The position numbers and the translations under genes were made by a program. Under the pieces are notes generated by a model. The model was not told where the DNA came from. It ran no database searches and saw only the letters and a program-made list of their open reading frames with translations. A DNA stretch of 17,313 nucleotides from Bacteroidales bacterium (GTDB taxonomy: Bacteria; Bacteroidota; Bacteroidia; Bacteroidales; VadinHA17): NCBI GenBank assembly GCA_003520925.1, contig DOTV01000035.1, positions 13,463 through 30,775 of the forward strand, read 5' to 3'. Positions 1 through 6,837 of the stretch are shown here, piece by piece (the first letter of the stretch is position 1; each line of letters opens with the position of its first letter).

Positions 1-1
1 A

Positions 2-259
2 CTCCTCAGCCTGCTCCTGATCAGGAATAAATGGTATACCCTTTTTATTATTATCTGGGCATCAGCCGTAAGCTACAGCAGGATTTACCTCGGAGTTCAT
101 TATCCCGGAGATGTTCTCGGCGGAGCACTCCTGGGAACATTGATAGGTTGGGGAGTTTATAAAATGTATGAAGCTGCCGATAAATTGATTTACCCCATAA
201 CCTCCGCTGGTGCGAATTTGCAATCCGTGCCAGAAAATTACAGCGAGCACGGATTATAA
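2..259 (+). CDS. PAP2-family membrane phosphatase, C-terminal part (5' truncated by window)
   Basis: This reading frame is open from the window edge and codes the last 85 residues of a PAP2 (type 2 phosphatidic acid phosphatase) protein. It carries the third family signature, SRxxxxxHxxxD, as S26-R27, H33 and D37 of the visible part, inside SRIYLGVHYPGDVLGG. In this family that His is the phosphate-accepting nucleophile and the Asp activates it. Hydrophobic stretches on both sides (about 12-22 and 38-52) are consistent with membrane helices flanking an active site outside the cytoplasm. Likely substrates are lipid phosphates such as undecaprenyl pyrophosphate or phosphatidate, but the visible part does not distinguish them. 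The last 17 or so codons lie in a palindromic repeat (207-271) and the stop is in the second hairpin, so the C-terminus looks repeat-derived. The N-terminus lies outside the window. Confidence 0.85.
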   Translation, partial: LLSLLLIRNKWYTLFIIIWASAVSYSRIYLGVHYPGDVLGGALLGTLIGWGVYKMYEAADKLIYPITSAGANLQSVPENYSEHGL

Positions 260-271
260 ATCCGCGCTCGC
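207..271. repeat. REP-like double hairpin at the PAP2/lplA junction
   Basis: Two adjacent hairpins are visible. The first (207-233) pairs ctggtgcgaatt with a right arm ending aatccgtgccag, using two G-U pairs and one mismatch. The second (243-271) pairs gcgagcacggatt with aatccgcgctcgc, 12 of 13 positions, with a 3-nt loop. The right arm of the first (221-230) is the reverse complement of part of the second's left arm, so the two can also pair with each other. This paired layout resembles REP/BIME elements mobilised by RAYT transposases, although no RAYT gene is in the window. The element contains the PAP2 stop codon and ends 15 nt before the lplA start. It may act as a terminator, an mRNA 3'-end stabiliser or a translation modulator; which of these is inference. 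Confidence 0.7.
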
Positions 272-286
272 ATAATCTTAAGGAAA

Positions 287-1249
287 ATGTTCTGTCTCAC
301 TCTCAATTCCACCGACCCCTATTTTAATCTTGCAGTGGATGAATATCTGCTGAAAAATACAAATGGTGAATATCTTATACTGAGCATAAATGACAAATCA
401 GTAATAATCGGCAAGCACCAGTCAGCTCACAGGGAAACCGACACTAAGTTTATTTCCGAACACAACTTGCCTTTGGTAAGGAGAATTTCAGGCGGAGGAA
501 CTGTATTTCACGACATGGGAAACCTTAACTTCACTTTTGTCCTTAACAGTAAGGAGGGGAAGCAGATAGACTTCAGAAAGTACACCCTCCCGGTAATCGG
601 ATTTTTATCAACAATTGGTGTCGATGCCAAATTTGAAGGTAAAAATGACCTGAAGGCAGGTGGACTCAAAATATCAGGGAATGCTGAACATGTGTTTAGG
701 AACAGGGTACTGCATCACGGAACGCTCCTTTTTGACAGTGACCTTGAACTGATGCGGGGAGCTTTAAGAAAAGATGCTTCGAAATATGAAACCAGGGCTG
801 TAAGGTCAAATCCTGCCTCCGTAACCAATCTGCTAACGTTGGTGAACAAAGCTGATAATAATATTGATACAATTTATAAATTCAGATCTCTGATGCTTGA
901 CTGGATTTTGATCAACATTCCCGGATCACATGTAGTTGAGCTTTCTGAAAAGGAGATTGCAGATATAAAATCATTGGCTGAAACAAAATACAGGACCTGG
1001 GAATGGAATTATGCTTACGGGCCGGAATATGATTTATTAACAGGTTTTGTATATGGCAAAACAGTTAATTCATGTAATCTGCATGTTAAGGACGGGATCA
1101 TATGGGATGTTGAAATAAAAGGCTCCACTGAACTTGAAAAGGCCGGAAAGGAACTTATCGGGTGCAGGCATATGCCCGACGATATTCAAAAAGTTCTCGA
1201 AAAAGAAAATATCTTTAAACAAGATTTTGATATTTTTAATTTCTTTTGA
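287..1249 (+). CDS. lplA: Lipoate-protein ligase A
   Basis: This enzyme activates lipoate with ATP to lipoyl-AMP and transfers it to a lysine on lipoyl domains of 2-oxoacid dehydrogenases or the glycine cleavage H protein, in the cytoplasm. Family hallmarks are clear: the RRISGGGTVFHD motif (residues 65-76) followed by GNLNFTF, the catalytic-lysine segment KISGNAEH (Lys128), and VLHHGTLLFDSDL (141-153). The protein has 320 residues, close to full-length bacterial LplA. The C-terminal part, from about residue 230 with RTWEWNYAYGPEYD, matches the accessory domain, so this is the complete two-domain type. The ATG at 287 leaves the conserved N-terminus (FNLAVDEYLL) at the expected place. AAGGA lies only 2 nt upstream of it, so ribosome binding is unusual. 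A palindromic repeat sits just upstream, leaving little room for a separate promoter. Confidence 0.93.
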   Translation: MFCLTLNSTDPYFNLAVDEYLLKNTNGEYLILSINDKSVIIGKHQSAHRETDTKFISEHNLPLVRRISGGGTVFHDMGNLNFTFVLNSKEGKQIDFRKYTLPVIGFLSTIGVDAKFEGKNDLKAGGLKISGNAEHVFRNRVLHHGTLLFDSDLELMRGALRKDASKYETRAVRSNPASVTNLLTLVNKADNNIDTIYKFRSLMLDWILINIPGSHVVELSEKEIADIKSLAETKYRTWEWNYAYGPEYDLLTGFVYGKTVNSCNLHVKDGIIWDVEIKGSTELEKAGKELIGCRHMPDDIQKVLEKENIFKQDFDIFNFF

Positions 1250-1293
1250 AGCATTTCTCTGTGGATCTCTGAAATATTTTAAAAAATCCTTCT

Positions 1294-1396
1294 TAACCGC
1301 AAAGCACGCTAAGAATGAGCAAAGCACACAAAGTTAAATCGTTAATAATTATCTCTTTGCGATCTTTGCTTAAATCCTTTGTGAACTTTGCGGTTA
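1294..1396. repeat. Long imperfect palindrome with cgcaaag motifs
   Basis: The element starts taaccgcaaag (1294-1304) and ends ctttgcggtta (1386-1396), a perfect 11-bp terminal inverted repeat. The arms continue as an imperfect inverted repeat of about 40 bp each, with the left arm rich in gcaaag/acaaag and the right arm in ctttg. The AT-rich loop is about 22 nt (1333-1354). Within each arm the caaag unit recurs at roughly 10-bp spacing, so the element also has an internal direct-repeat texture. It occupies about half of the 211-bp gap between lplA and plsC. I recognise the gcaaag/ctttgcg style from intergenic repeats in other environmental bacterial genomes. The copy number in this genome is unknown. 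Transcribed, it would form a long hairpin that could separate the lplA and plsC transcripts. Confidence 0.7.
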
Positions 1397-1460
1397 TTGG
1401 ATTTCGACTTTTAAAAAGTCCGGGAGGCACGAAGGTTTAAGAAATTGATAGTCAAACGGT

Positions 1461-2198
1461 ATGGATATTCTGAAATCAATAGCAGTCTGGTTTATCGGCA
1501 TCGTTTACATGCTTCTGTTTTTCCCGCTGACATTTATAATCTGGTTCCTTGTACTTCCATTCGACAGCCAACGGAGAGTCATTCACTGGATCCTGAACTG
1601 GCAGAGCAGGATACTTGTCTGGCTTCTGCCAATCTGGACAATCCGGATTGAAGGAAGGGAGAAAGGATTACTTGATTCTCCATGTGTAATAATCTCCAAC
1701 CATCAGTCGATACTCGATATTCTGCTGATAAACTGCCTCCGCTACAGGTTAAAGTGGATCTCCAAGATCGAAAACATGAAACTTCCTGTTCTGGGTTGGT
1801 ACCTCAAGATGGCAGGATACATAGTAATAGACAGGGGAAACCCCGAGAGCAAGGAGGAAATGATGGATAAATCATTCCGTTGCCTGAAGGACGAAACCTC
1901 AATTATGATGTTCCCGGAAGGAACAAGGTCACCCGATTGTGAGATCGGATTTTTCAAACGTGGTGCCTTTCAGCTTGCCATAAATGCACAGGTACCGATT
2001 CTTCCGATTGTGCTCGACGGATCAGGCGGAATTCTTCCGAAGCACGGACTGATATTTACCACCGGACACAAAATAAGGATTAAAGTGTTTGACCCTGTAA
2101 AGCCCGGTTCGTTTAATACAGATGATCCGGACATTCTCTCGCAGAATTTCGGTAATTTTATGAAAAAAGCTCTTGAAGATTTACGCAGCGGAAAGTAA
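1461..2198 (+). CDS. plsC: 1-acyl-sn-glycerol-3-phosphate acyltransferase (PlsC/LPLAT family)
   Basis: The predicted role is transfer of an acyl chain to the sn-2 position of lysophosphatidate, giving phosphatidate for membrane phospholipids at the inner membrane. The diagnostic acyltransferase blocks are in order: NHQSILD (80-86, the NHxxxxD catalytic His-Asp pair), KWISK (98-102), GYIVIDRG (119-126), FPEGTR (151-156, glycerol-phosphate binding) and VPILPIVLDG (178-187). An N-terminal hydrophobic stretch (about 8-33) would anchor the protein in the membrane. The length, 245 residues, is normal for PlsC. The ATG at 1461 lacks a good Shine-Dalgarno site, which is common in Bacteroidota. The next gene starts 2 bp after the stop, so the two are probably cotranscribed. 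Some LPLAT paralogues act on other lysolipids, so the exact acceptor is not certain. Confidence 0.9.
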   Translation: MDILKSIAVWFIGIVYMLLFFPLTFIIWFLVLPFDSQRRVIHWILNWQSRILVWLLPIWTIRIEGREKGLLDSPCVIISNHQSILDILLINCLRYRLKWISKIENMKLPVLGWYLKMAGYIVIDRGNPESKEEMMDKSFRCLKDETSIMMFPEGTRSPDCEIGFFKRGAFQLAINAQVPILPIVLDGSGGILPKHGLIFTTGHKIRIKVFDPVKPGSFNTDDPDILSQNFGNFMKKALEDLRSGK

Positions 2199-2200
2199 AA

Positions 2201-2977
2201 ATGGCACACGACCTGTCATACCGGAAGATCCTTCACAGGATGGGATATTATAACTATCAGCGCGGGCTCATAATTCATCATCTTGAGGAGGAGGGGAGCT
2301 GGAACAGCCATTTGAAGAATTGCAGGGATTTTATTCTGACAGCACTCAATTTTTATAAGCCGTCAAAAGTTACCGTCCTTGGCAGCGGCTGGCTTCTCGA
2401 TCTTCCATTGAAAGAGATTTGTGACGCCGTTGACGAAATTAATCTTGTCGATATAATTCATCCTCCCGAAGTGAAGGAACAGACAGGAAAACTTAATAAA
2501 GTTATCCTCAGGGAAGATGATGTCTCGGGCGGATTGATAAATGAGGTCTGGGAAAAAGGTAAAAACCGGGTATTCTTTAACAAGCTCAGGTCACTCGAAG
2601 AAATCAGGATATCTGAATACAAGCCTCAGTTTGATCCCGGCGTGGTAATTTCGCTTAATATACTGACCCAGCTTGAAAACCTACCGCTTGAGTTCCTGAA
2701 AAAGAGATCCATGAAAAATGAGGAAAGTTCTCTGAGGTTTAGAAAAGAGGTTCAGTCAAAACATATCTCATTCCTTAAAAAACACGAATCAGTGCTTATA
2801 ACTGACGTTTCAGAAGTTATAACAGATAATTCCGGCGTTATTACTGAAGTAGCTTCTGTCTTAACTGATCTGCCCGAATCAAAGACAAAAGCGGAATGGA
2901 CATGGAATTTTGATCTGCGAAAGTCGGATTATTACACAAAGAAATCAGTTTTCAAAGTTTCAGCCATGATTCTTTAA
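2201..2977 (+). CDS. Uncharacterised Rossmann-like protein, possibly methyltransferase fold
   Basis: I do not recognise the family. The protein has 258 residues, with no signal peptide or membrane segment. After an N-terminal helical region comes a likely nucleotide-binding core: VTVLGSGWLLDLPLKEI (57-73) resembles the glycine-rich motif I of class I SAM-dependent methyltransferases. It is followed by DEINLVDI (78-85), whose acidic end fits the motif II strand, PGVVISLNILTQLENLP (146-162), reminiscent of the motif IV region, and ESVLITDVSEVI (196-207), a plausible strand 5. The C-terminal WTWNFDL...FKVSAMIL (233-258) would suit the closing strands. The gene lies 2 bp after plsC and 1 bp before the MutS-like gene, so it is almost certainly cotranscribed with them. 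The substrate is unknown. Loss of canonical motif residues could also mean a non-catalytic Rossmann protein. Confidence 0.6.
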   Translation: MAHDLSYRKILHRMGYYNYQRGLIIHHLEEEGSWNSHLKNCRDFILTALNFYKPSKVTVLGSGWLLDLPLKEICDAVDEINLVDIIHPPEVKEQTGKLNKVILREDDVSGGLINEVWEKGKNRVFFNKLRSLEEIRISEYKPQFDPGVVISLNILTQLENLPLEFLKKRSMKNEESSLRFRKEVQSKHISFLKKHESVLITDVSEVITDNSGVITEVASVLTDLPESKTKAEWTWNFDLRKSDYYTKKSVFKVSAMIL

Positions 2978-2978
2978 T

Positions 2979-4778
2979 ATGAACCCTGGAGATATCAGAA
3001 AAATTTATACCGGTTTGAAACAGAAGAATGAAACTCTTCTTTCTGAATTAAAGAAAAAGCACCTGCTGATTTCTTTGCTCAGGCTTTTTATTTTCATCGC
3101 TGGCGTCATTCTGTCTGCAATCTTAATAAGCCGCTCATTGACCGGGGGAATAATTGTCCTTGTAATCAGCATAATTTTCTTTATTCTTCTTGTCAAAATA
3201 TATGAGGATTATTCGGGCAGGATAACCTTTGTTCAAAACCTGGTCAGAATTAATGACAATGAGATTAATGCCCTGGATGGAGATTTGTCAGCATTTGAAG
3301 GCGGATCTGACCTGAATGATCCAAAACATGATTTCTCATGTGATATCGATCTTTTCGGCGAGGATTCGCTCTTCAGGTTCCTGAATCGGACAGTTACCGG
3401 TTCGGGCAGGTCACAACTGGCAGCATGGCTCTCCGGGCCTTATGATCTGAGGGAAGAGATTACTGACAGACAGGAGGCTGTAAGGGAGCTTGCAGAGAAG
3501 CTGGAGTGGCGTCAACAATTTATGGCTTCCGGTTTTAATAAGCCATTGAACGATCTTGAAATTCATAGTCTGAGAGAATGGCTGAATGAAAATGATGATT
3601 CTTATTCTTCTGCAATTATGAGGATTGCATCTTTTGTATTACCTGTTGGCGCCATAGTCACTCTTTCACTTGTCATTGCCGGAGTTATTCCGTATATTAT
3701 TTTTATGCTCCTCTTTCTTTTCAATCTTCTACTGATAGGTCTTTACCTCAAAAAAAGCAACAGAATACATGCAATGGTTTCAAGGAAACAGCTTTTTCTT
3801 TCATCTTTTGAACAACTTATCAGCTCCTTTGAAAAAGAGGAATTTAAGTCGGATCTGATGTCTGATATAAAGAATAAATTATGCACCGGACAAGGTTCTG
3901 TAGCAAATAAAATAAAGGAGCTTAATAATATAATCAGTGCATTTGACAACAGGTTGAACATGTTTGTAGGGTTGATTCTGAATGGATTTCTCCTGTGGGA
4001 TTTTCATTGTATCATTAAGCTTGAAAAATGGAGGAGGTCGGCTGCATCAGGTATGCCGGTATGGTTGAATTTGCTGGGTAAGGCTGACGGGCTTATCAGC
4101 CTTGCAAATTATTCATTTAACAATGATGACAACTCTTTTCCGGAGGTAGTGCAAAACGGACCTGTTCTTGAGGCTTTCAGAATGAGCCATCCGCTTCTGA
4201 AGAGAGAAACCAGGGTCAGCAACGATTTTTCAGTCGGGCGGCGCGGCCGGGTATTTATAATTACCGGCGCCAATATGGCCGGTAAGAGCACTTTTCTCCG
4301 GACAGTAGCTGTTAACATGGTTCTGGCCATGACAGGGGCACCTGTATGCGCTGAAAAAATGAGGTTTACGCCTTTAAAGCTTTTCACAAGTATGCGGACT
4401 GTCGATTCCCTCAGCCATAATGAGTCCTATTTCTATGCGGAGCTTAAAAGGCTTAAAGCACTTAAGGAAAGACTTGAAACAGGCGAAGAGATTTTATTTA
4501 TTCTTGACGAAATCCTTAAAGGTACTAATTCAACAGACAAAAGTCTGGGTTCAAAACAATTTCTCAGGCGGATAATAGATCTCGGAGGAACAGGCCTGAT
4601 CGCAACCCACGATATATCCCTTGGTGAAATGGAAGCGGAGTACCCGGGTAATGTTGTAAACAAATGCTTCGAGATTGAAATTGACGGGGAGAATATAAAA
4701 TTTGACTACCTGCTGCGCGACGGCATTACCCGTAAAATGAATGCTGCCGCTCTTATGAGACAGATGGGTATTGCCTGA
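2979..4778 (+). CDS. Membrane-anchored MutS-family ATPase
   Basis: The C-terminal half is a clear MutS ATPase: Walker A TGANMAGKST (429-438), Walker B ILFILDEILKGTNSTDK (505-521) and the switch histidine IATHD (541-545). A core segment typical of MutS domain III, CDIDLFGEDSLFRFLNRTV (121-139), comes before it. The N-terminal mismatch-recognition and connector domains of MutS1 are absent. Instead there are two hydrophobic helices at about 29-52 and 55-75, and a second hydrophobic pair at about 213-257 inside the core/lever region. The protein has 599 residues, against about 850 for MutS1. It therefore belongs to the short MutS-related group and is unlikely to do classical mismatch repair. Its DNA substrate or structural role is unknown. 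The start ATG is 1 bp after the upstream stop, pointing to translational coupling in the plsC cluster. Confidence 0.85.
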   Translation: MNPGDIRKIYTGLKQKNETLLSELKKKHLLISLLRLFIFIAGVILSAILISRSLTGGIIVLVISIIFFILLVKIYEDYSGRITFVQNLVRINDNEINALDGDLSAFEGGSDLNDPKHDFSCDIDLFGEDSLFRFLNRTVTGSGRSQLAAWLSGPYDLREEITDRQEAVRELAEKLEWRQQFMASGFNKPLNDLEIHSLREWLNENDDSYSSAIMRIASFVLPVGAIVTLSLVIAGVIPYIIFMLLFLFNLLLIGLYLKKSNRIHAMVSRKQLFLSSFEQLISSFEKEEFKSDLMSDIKNKLCTGQGSVANKIKELNNIISAFDNRLNMFVGLILNGFLLWDFHCIIKLEKWRRSAASGMPVWLNLLGKADGLISLANYSFNNDDNSFPEVVQNGPVLEAFRMSHPLLKRETRVSNDFSVGRRGRVFIITGANMAGKSTFLRTVAVNMVLAMTGAPVCAEKMRFTPLKLFTSMRTVDSLSHNESYFYAELKRLKALKERLETGEEILFILDEILKGTNSTDKSLGSKQFLRRIIDLGGTGLIATHDISLGEMEAEYPGNVVNKCFEIEIDGENIKFDYLLRDGITRKMNAAALMRQMGIA

Positions 4779-4938
4779 GCATCGTCATTTATTAACAATA
4801 TGAAGCCGGGCAATCGACCCTTTATAAAAGTCAATTAATCAGGTAAATATTTCCGATACTCACTTTTTCCCCTTTTCAGACGGTTATAATTTGCGGCGAT
4901 TGTTGAAAAATTGGCAGGAGAGACCATCCCTAATTAAC

Positions 4939-4946
4939 TATATTTG
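4939..4946 (+). promoter_or_regulatory. Candidate Bacteroidota -7 box upstream of parE
   Basis: TATATTTG fits the Bacteroidota sigma-ABfr -7 consensus TAnnTTTG exactly and ends 16 nt before the parE ATG at 4963, which would give a short leader. The -33 element is poor: the nearest TTG (4911-4913) is 25 nt upstream, longer than the usual 19-21. This is a pattern match only. Confidence 0.4.
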
Positions 4947-4962
4947 CGCAAAATTCTTAAAA

Positions 4963-6810
4963 ATGACAGTTGTCGGATATTCTGAAGAGCATATAAAAAC
5001 ACTCGAGTGGCGGGAACATATCCGGTTAAGGCCCGGTATGTACATTGGAAAGCTTGGTGACGGATCCTCGCAGGATGATGGAATTTATGTACTGCTAAAA
5101 GAAGTGATGGATAACGCCGTTGATGAATTCATGATGTGTTATGGTAAGAAAATTGATGTTGCTATCAACGGTAATGAGGTTAGGGTACGCGACTATGGCC
5201 GCGGTATTCCGTTGGGAAAGGTGACAGAGGTGGTCTCGAAGATGAACACAGGTGCCAAATACGATTCAAAAGCATTTAAGAAATCTGTGGGGTTGAACGG
5301 TGTCGGGGTCAAGGCAGTCAATGCATTGTCAAGCAGGTTCATAATCAGGTCGATCCGCGACGGACAGATCAAGGTGAGCGAATTTGCTCATGGGTTAACA
5401 ATAAAGGATCCTCCGCTGGAGCCAACCACCGAAGAGAATGGTGTTGAGGTAATTTTCCAGCCCGACGAAGCTCTCTTCGGCAATTATTTCTATATGTCGG
5501 AATACGTTGATTCGATGCTGAAAAACTACGTGTACCTTAACTCCGGACTCGTAATTAATTTTAACGGTAACAAATTCTTTTCGAAAAACGGGCTTGTCGA
5601 TCTTCTGAATGAGAACATGAGCAAAGAGGGCCTCTACCCCATAGTCCATTTAAAAAGTGACGATATAGAAGTGGCATTTACGCATGGACTTACCTATGGG
5701 GAAGATTATTATAGTTTCGTGAACGGTCAGAATACAACTCAGGGCGGAACTCATCTCATTGCGTTCAAGGAAGCCTTTGTGAAGACAATACATAACTTCT
5801 ACAAAAAAGATTATGATCCGGCAGATATTAAGACATCAATAATAGCTGCCATCAGCATTAAGGTTGAAGAACCCATTTTCGAATCTCAGACCAAAACGAA
5901 GCTTGGTTCCAAGGACATGGGACCCGAAGGACCTTCCGTCAGAAATTTCATCAGTGAATTCATGAAGAAACAACTTGATGATTATCTGCATAAGAATCCC
6001 GAAACAGCCAGAATCCTTCTTCAGAAGATTCAGGATTCGGAGAAGGAGAGGAAAGCAATATCCTCGATTCAGAAGCTGGCAAGGGACAGGGCAAAAAAGG
6101 TAAGCCTTCATAATAAGAAATTACGCGATTGCCGGATCCACTTTAATACAAACGATCCCAGAAACCTCGATTCCACGATTTTCATAACTGAGGGAGATTC
6201 TGCAAGCGGTTCTATCACAAAATCAAGGAATGTTGAAACTCAGGCCGTATTCAGCCTAAGGGGGAAACCGCTTAATTCGTATGGCCTGACAAAGAAAATT
6301 GTATATGAAAATGAGGAGTTCAATCTACTCCAGTCAGCTCTGAATGTTGAGGATGGCATTGAGGATCTGAGATACAACAATGTCGTTATCGCAACTGATG
6401 CTGATGTTGATGGAATGCATATCAGGCTCCTCCTGCTGACTTTCTTCCTTCAGTTCTTTCCCGATCTGGTCAGAAAGGGGCACGTTTACATTCTTCAGAC
6501 TCCACTGTTCAGGGTAAGGAACAAAAAGGATACAAGATATTGTTATACACCCGAGGAAAAGGCAAAGGCGATCAAAGCACTCGGACCTACACCTGAAATA
6601 ACAAGGTTCAAGGGTCTGGGTGAAATCTCTCCCGATGAATTTCAGCATTTTATAGGTAAGGATATCCGGCTTGAACCGGTAAGGATGAAGAAAAACGATG
6701 CATTTAACGGCTATCTTGAATTTTATATGGGTAAGAATACACCTGACAGACAGGATTTCATCATTGAGAATCTGAGGGTTGAGGAAGACCTGGTAGAGGA
6801 AGTAGTTTAA
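4963..6810 (+). CDS. parE: DNA topoisomerase IV subunit B
   Basis: This is the ATPase subunit of the type IIA topoisomerase that decatenates daughter chromosomes. The GHKL ATPase motifs are intact: EVMDNAVDEF (47-56, Mg-binding Asn51), DYGRGIP (77-83), GLNGVGVKAVNALS (110-123) and the transducer lysine in QTKTKLGS (309-316). The TOPRIM metal site is EGDSASG (410-416) and DADVDG (479-484). The C-terminal TRFKGLGEI (547-555) is present. There are 615 residues from ATG 4963. The frame extends upstream to a TTG at 4891, but the candidate -7 box lies between the two and family homology starts at EHIKTLEWREHIRLRPGMYIG, so the ATG is preferred. I call it ParE rather than GyrB from its short size and from pairing with a ParC-type subunit 27 bp downstream. 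Quinolones and aminocoumarins act on this complex. Confidence 0.92.
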   Translation: MTVVGYSEEHIKTLEWREHIRLRPGMYIGKLGDGSSQDDGIYVLLKEVMDNAVDEFMMCYGKKIDVAINGNEVRVRDYGRGIPLGKVTEVVSKMNTGAKYDSKAFKKSVGLNGVGVKAVNALSSRFIIRSIRDGQIKVSEFAHGLTIKDPPLEPTTEENGVEVIFQPDEALFGNYFYMSEYVDSMLKNYVYLNSGLVINFNGNKFFSKNGLVDLLNENMSKEGLYPIVHLKSDDIEVAFTHGLTYGEDYYSFVNGQNTTQGGTHLIAFKEAFVKTIHNFYKKDYDPADIKTSIIAAISIKVEEPIFESQTKTKLGSKDMGPEGPSVRNFISEFMKKQLDDYLHKNPETARILLQKIQDSEKERKAISSIQKLARDRAKKVSLHNKKLRDCRIHFNTNDPRNLDSTIFITEGDSASGSITKSRNVETQAVFSLRGKPLNSYGLTKKIVYENEEFNLLQSALNVEDGIEDLRYNNVVIATDADVDGMHIRLLLLTFFLQFFPDLVRKGHVYILQTPLFRVRNKKDTRYCYTPEEKAKAIKALGPTPEITRFKGLGEISPDEFQHFIGKDIRLEPVRMKKNDAFNGYLEFYMGKNTPDRQDFIIENLRVEEDLVEEVV

Positions 6811-6837
6811 ACGGTTTAAAAAGGAGTGATTACAGGA

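Noticed and set aside
1406..1420. Short palindrome gacttttaaaaagtc before plsC
   Set aside because: Its centre leaves no realistic loop and it is AT-rich; it may be chance. No regulator can be assigned.
4891..4962. N-terminal extension of parE from a TTG codon at 4891
   Set aside because: The 24 extra residues match nothing in the ParE family, and a promoter-like -7 box lies within them. ATG 4963 gives the standard N-terminus.
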